From contig JALXFE010000596.1 in assembly GCA_027069135.1 (NCBI GenBank), positions 1 through 35,493 on the forward strand: a stretch of DNA of 35,493 nucleotides, read 5' to 3'. Numbering within the stretch: the first letter of the stretch is position 1; each line of letters starts with the position of its first letter. Below are positions 33,501-35,493 of this stretch, piece by piece. The DNA comes from Thermoanaerobaculia bacterium. GTDB lineage: Bacteria > Acidobacteriota > Thermoanaerobaculia > Multivoradales > JAHZIX01. Position numbers and translations under genes: made by a program. The notes beneath the pieces are model-generated. The model saw only the letters and a list, made by a program, of their open reading frames with translations. It did no database searches and was not told the DNA's origin.

Positions 33501-35493
33501 CAAGACATAAGCCTTGAGCAGAGCCTCCAGCTGCCCGTCGGTCACCCCCTCTTCGTTGCAGCCGAGACGCATGCGCACTTCGCCGGTATCCGGGTTTTCG
33601 CTGAAGTCGGCACCGAAGGGGATGTTGGTCCGCTGGAAGTGGTTCGCAGCCAGGACCTCCACCGCCGTAGCGCCTTGGATCTCGTCGTAGGCATGGAAGT
33701 GGTTGAAGTTGAAGGCCGTTTCGAAAAGGGTCTCCCCGCCCAGGTCCTTTTGCACCTGAGCCAGGGGATAACGCCGGTACCGCAGCAACTCCGCCTCCCC
33801 CTCGAAGGTCTGCCGAACGAGATCCAACCAGGAGCCTCCGCTCAGCCGTAGGCGCAACGGCAAGGTATTGAGAAAAAGGCCCAAGACTCGGTCGCCTTCC
33901 GCCGACTCCGAACGGCCATGGGTGACGATGCCCGTAACCACGTCCCGACTCCCGGAGAAGAGGGCCATGACCCGCAGGTGTGCCGCCAGGAGCATGCTCT
34001 TCAACGGCAATCCCGCCTGCCGGCGCAATCGCTTCAGCCCTTGAACGACCGCGGGGGAAAAATCTACCTCGACGACCCGCATCTGCTGCGTCATCGCCTC
34101 ACCACCAGCCTCCGGGGCCGCCGGCGGCACCCGGGTGATGGCCCGATCCGCCAGGTAGCTCTGCCAGAAGACCCGGGCCTTCTCGTCAGCGAGAGCTTCT
34201 CGCTCCAAGGCGATGAACTCCGCCACGGTGCTGGCCGGCGGTCTTGCTACCGGGGTGTCCGGCGTGTGCAGAAGCTCGAGGTAACGCTGCAATAGCTCCA
34301 CGGTTAGCTGGGCCGTGCTCCAGCCGTCGAGAATGGCGTGATGGAAGCTCATGGTGAACTGCCAGGTCGCCTCGCCCCGCAGATGGATGCGACAGCAGAA
34401 GAGGGGAGCTTTCGTCCAATCGAAGGCCCGCCGTTTTTCTTCTTCGTGCCAGGCCTCTATCTCCGCCTCCTGCTGCTCGGAGGAAAGATCCTCGAGATCG
34501 ACCACCGCCAGCGGTACCTTCACCTGCCGGTGTACTCGCTGGAGGGCCTCCCCGTAACGGGAAAGCTCGAAGGAGGTGCGCAACGTCTCGTGGCGCTGGG
34601 CAACGTCCGCCAAGGCCTGGTCGAACGCGGCCAGATCCAGCCGGTGGCGCAGATGGTAGGTATGCGTATCGTGGTAGAGAGCCGAGTCCGGACTGAAGGC
34701 GCTGTGGAAGAGCATGCCGGCCTGCAACCGCCCCAGGGGATAGGCATCCATCACATCCTCTTCCCGGGCCAGGATTTCCCGATCCTCCTCGCAAACCAGG
34801 GCGAAGGGGGCCGGGGGAGGGAGCTCCTCTCGCTGGGAGATGGCGCGCGTATGGCCCGCCAGCTCCGCGATGGTCTGGTAGCGGAAGAGATCTTCGATGT
34901 CGAAGTCCAACCCCTGCTTCTGACTCTTGGCTCGCAAGACGATGGAGCGGATGGAATCGCCCCCCAGCTGAAAAAAATTGTCGTTGATCCCCACCCGCTC
35001 CACATCGAAGAGCTCTCTCCAGACCTCCGCCAACACGGTCTCCACCTCGCTGCGGGGAGCCTCGTAGGGGACGCTCTTGGCCTGGGCCACCTGATCCGGA
35101 TCCGGTAGGGCTCGACGATCCACCTTGCCGTTGGCGGTAAGGGGCAGCACCGGGAGCTCGATGAAAGCCGCCGGCACCATGAACTCCGGAAGCCGCTCCC
35201 GGAGAAAACCCGTCAGGCTTTCTTCGCCCACGGGAGACTCATCGCCTACCGCGACATAGGCCACCAGGCGCCGGGCGTTCTCCGTGCCGTGGGGGAGAAC
35301 GACCGATCCTTCCACTCGAGGATGCTGGGCCAGCACCGCCTGGATCTCTGTCGGTTCCACCCGATACCCGCGAATCTTCACCTGGTCGTCCGCGCGACCC
35401 AGGAATTCCAGGCATCCGGTGGGCAACCAGCGAGCCAGATCCCCGGTGCGATAGAGCCGCGCACCGACCTCGTCGGAAAAGGGATCCGGGAGG
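27588..35493 (-). CDS. Nonribosomal peptide synthetase, terminal modules with thioesterase (5' partial)
   Basis: The frame runs off the right edge, so the first modules are missing. Visible domains, numbered from the codon at 35426: end of an adenylation domain (1-110, LPLTANGKVDRR); carrier 1 (Ser158 in LGGDS); condensation 1 (225-655, HHAILDG at 362-368); adenylation 2 (670-1175, YTSGSTGEPKG, GYGPTE, YRTGD, Lys1171); carrier 2 (Ser1229); condensation 2 (1300-1720, HHSLLDG at 1436-1442); adenylation 3 (1745-2245, Lys2239); carrier 3 (GGHS, Ser2293); thioesterase (2345-2600, Ser2425 in GGWSLGG, Asp2452, His2577). The binding-pocket residues read DALASGGISK for adenylation 2 and DMVSTGRISK for adenylation 3, matching no code I know. 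No epimerisation domain is seen. The thioesterase releases the peptide by hydrolysis or cyclisation. Confidence 0.97.
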   Translation of the reverse strand, partial: LPDPFSDEVGARLYRTGDLARWLPTGCLEFLGRADDQVKIRGYRVEPTEIQAVLAQHPRVEGSVVLPHGTENARRLVAYVAVGDESPVGEESLTGFLRERLPEFMVPAAFIELPVLPLTANGKVDRRALPDPDQVAQAKSVPYEAPRSEVETVLAEVWRELFDVERVGINDNFFQLGGDSIRSIVLRAKSQKQGLDFDIEDLFRYQTIAELAGHTRAISQREELPPPAPFALVCEEDREILAREEDVMDAYPLGRLQAGMLFHSAFSPDSALYHDTHTYHLRHRLDLAAFDQALADVAQRHETLRTSFELSRYGEALQRVHRQVKVPLAVVDLEDLSSEQQEAEIEAWHEEEKRRAFDWTKAPLFCCRIHLRGEATWQFTMSFHHAILDGWSTAQLTVELLQRYLELLHTPDTPVARPPASTVAEFIALEREALADEKARVFWQSYLADRAITRVPPAAPEAGGEAMTQQMRVVEVDFSPAVVQGLKRLRRQAGLPLKSMLLAAHLRVMALFSGSRDVVTGIVTHGRSESAEGDRVLGLFLNTLPLRLRLSGGSWLDLVRQTFEGEAELLRYRRYPLAQVQKDLGGETLFETAFNFNHFHAYDEIQGATAVEVLAANHFQRTNIPFGADFSENPDTGEVRMRLGCNEEGVTDGQLEALLKAYVLALESMAAKPSAPHGLAQLLSPTEERRVLVDWNDTQEAFPEQEDLAVLLAQRAAEQPEAIALVSGDIVRTYGDLDVWSDRIAAYLRKEGVGPESKVALCLEAPDEIVAAMVGILKAGAAFVPLDPHQGARRLDYLLEDAGVQAIVSRQKWAFKLSPANVPATLLLDRDEAALAAISGAPQASRAGDENLAYVIYTSGSTGEPKGVMVPRGALRNRLLYGVRVFELGPDDCILQPLAFHFDAAVLLILESLLAGSRLVLPAPDLRQDPGGLVDLISRHKVTLTALPPALLRLIVEQEGLARCTSLRHLSTGLEAFPRELEERLRNVLPVRLHNGYGPTETTISVTHWIAEERYPWAVIPIGKPISNVRAYVADEALMPAPAGSSGELVIAGVAIGRGYLGRPAQTALRFIPDPWSEAPGQRMYRTGDRARHLPDGNLQFLGRLDTQVKLHGYRIEPGEVEAALESLPEVQQAAVLLRQDEPQQPRLVAYVVGSEILPQARLRRDLGTSLPTYMVPSVFVQLEELPTLASGKVDRRRLPIPQEPRLSVDVEGFVAPGNETERRLAEIWESVLKTPRVGAHDDFFELGGDSILSIQIVARARKAGLEISPRQVFESPTVAQLARIASPAGEIPALPASPDHPLVKVSRVILEELQAAGGEIEDYYPMSPMQQGMLFHALELPGEGVYNEQLSARLASTLNVEALEAAWNRLLRRHAILRTSYALEGVEEPLQVVWRHVSIPLTHHRLGDLTGPRAEQALDQLLEEDRRADFDFAYAPLLRVMVVELPGGGCQLVWTYHHSLLDGWSASLVVSELLAVYQDLGRGQETELPPRAPYREYIRWLQGRDLGRAQSFWQEYLRGFEEPTPLVVDRPTEATGRGYEQAALSTEASAALRDLAARHHLTLNTLFLGAWALLLSRYSGRKDVLFGTVVSGRPPEVPGVEGMVGLFINSLPARIQVEEKQSLVEWLKGIQSQQMDLRDFEFSPLTEVQRASELPPGQALFESLLVIENFPVEDSLEQASQELEVRDAQLQARTTYPLNLVVGPGPERIVLWLRYGLDRFQRAAMSRMMGHLISLLHRIGEGSGSTVGALDLLSEEETWQLVQLWGLAPSETSEAPLAHEAFAHWAASQPEAPAVVIEGVTHSYGQIYHRAQQLAAALISAGVRGDRPVGVCLDRSADLVAAIFGVLKAGGVFVPLDPELPAARRQALLRESGAQALLTQKAWAEDFSAFSGSTLVVDGDELEATSSQRAEPIVDPDHLAVVMYTSGSTGLPKGVMLSHGALAERLAMGRASNRLTPSDRFLQKASIGFDMSLVEILVPLCAGAATVLARPGGQRDSAYLAQLIQEEGVTYTSFSPSLLRLVLEEEGLAGNSSLRIVTSGGEALTSDLVELFHQELAANLINRYGPTEATISVTSHLCRCGEPKGPVSIGRPDPGSQVLILDRRLRPMPAGVPGEVVIGGECLARGYLGRAAATAERFVPNPFSEQEGQRLYRTGDRASYRQDGSLDFLGRLDLQLKIRGQRVEPGEVEACILQHPQVREAVVLTKPLVGSELALVAYAAVADGLDEDLLASFLEDRLPAAMVPAAFVCMDELPRSTSGKVDHRSLPEPTRRGGKTGRAPRDGWELRLAQLWRELLGLDFVGVQEDFFRLGGHSLLVLRMVAQLRRRFGARLPLASLMSAPTIESIAARLREGGSVSEQDSLLLPLHPGPEDAAVTLVLLPPVGGSATCYAPLAAKLGSVVACFGLQAPGLERGEPMEDIVELARVFLEEIEPLFENGSVVLGGWSLGGVIAFEMARQLELSNREPAGLVIVDAGAPGFDEIPDRDDAQRLVGALDIAAWCPPEELRQLPPERWLGRATEVAREHGQLPPDFPEVAVKRLFDVYRGLGRGARSYRAEPYDGPLTLFASAERPEDGDGTLGWGAVVSGPVRVERVPGSHQTLLLPPNLDTLAAALCDLLDAQRQKNGRSLEGLW

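Overview
The window most likely comes from a GC-rich member of the Acidobacteriota (possibly Thermoanaerobaculia or a relative). The main pointer is a large secreted protein at 17.9-20.5 kb that joins a GWxTD-like region to the acidobacterial type of VWFA domain. A second pointer is a matrixin-like secreted protein of a style common in that phylum. This is inference from gene content; no rRNA or other taxonomic marker is present.

Layout. (1) 0-2.5 kb is an RHS/polymorphic-toxin tip region. It holds the end of an RHS protein with a basic variable tail, a HEAT-repeat protein (candidate immunity), a broken second RHS core end, an orphan HExxH metallopeptidase tip and a two-helix membrane protein (candidate immunity). 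(2) 2.5-8.5 kb is a glyoxylate module: aceA-aceB on the minus strand, divergent from an IclR regulator and an FMN alpha-hydroxy-acid oxidase. The divergent intergenic region carries five copies of one dyad (TGTTC-N8-GAA core) placed over both apparent promoters. (3) 8.6-12.1 kb holds htpG with a strong terminator, then a minus-strand thiosulfate sulfurtransferase-SufE pair. (4) 12.3-17.8 kb is a tightly packed plus-strand lipid operon: olsB-like, olsA-like, a DinB-like protein, a very unusual alpha/beta-hydrolase + DedA + ATP-grasp fusion, and an EEP-family hydrolase. The GWxTD/VWFA protein follows. (5) 20.5-35.5 kb is a nonribosomal-peptide locus on the minus strand: a multimodular NRPS (5' end outside the window) ending in a thioesterase, two different ATP-grasp-like enzymes with permuted motif order, and a lysine/ornithine N-monooxygenase. 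A plus-strand pair of secreted proteins sits inside this locus, one of them a matrixin relative that has lost its zinc site.

How the parts work together. The oxidase could make glyoxylate from glycolate, and isocitrate lyase makes it from isocitrate; malate synthase then condenses it with acetyl-CoA. One IclR-type protein probably controls both arms. The OlsB/OlsA pair predicts ornithine lipids, and the fusion and EEP proteins look like membrane-lipid remodelling enzymes in the same transcript. The NRPS plus amino-acid N-hydroxylase predicts a hydroxamate-type, siderophore-like peptide, with the two ATP-grasp proteins as candidate ligases. The strongest candidates for undescribed biology are the triple-domain fusion in the ornithine-lipid operon, the five-site operator array, the zinc-less matrixin, and the NRPS/N-hydroxylase/double ATP-grasp combination.
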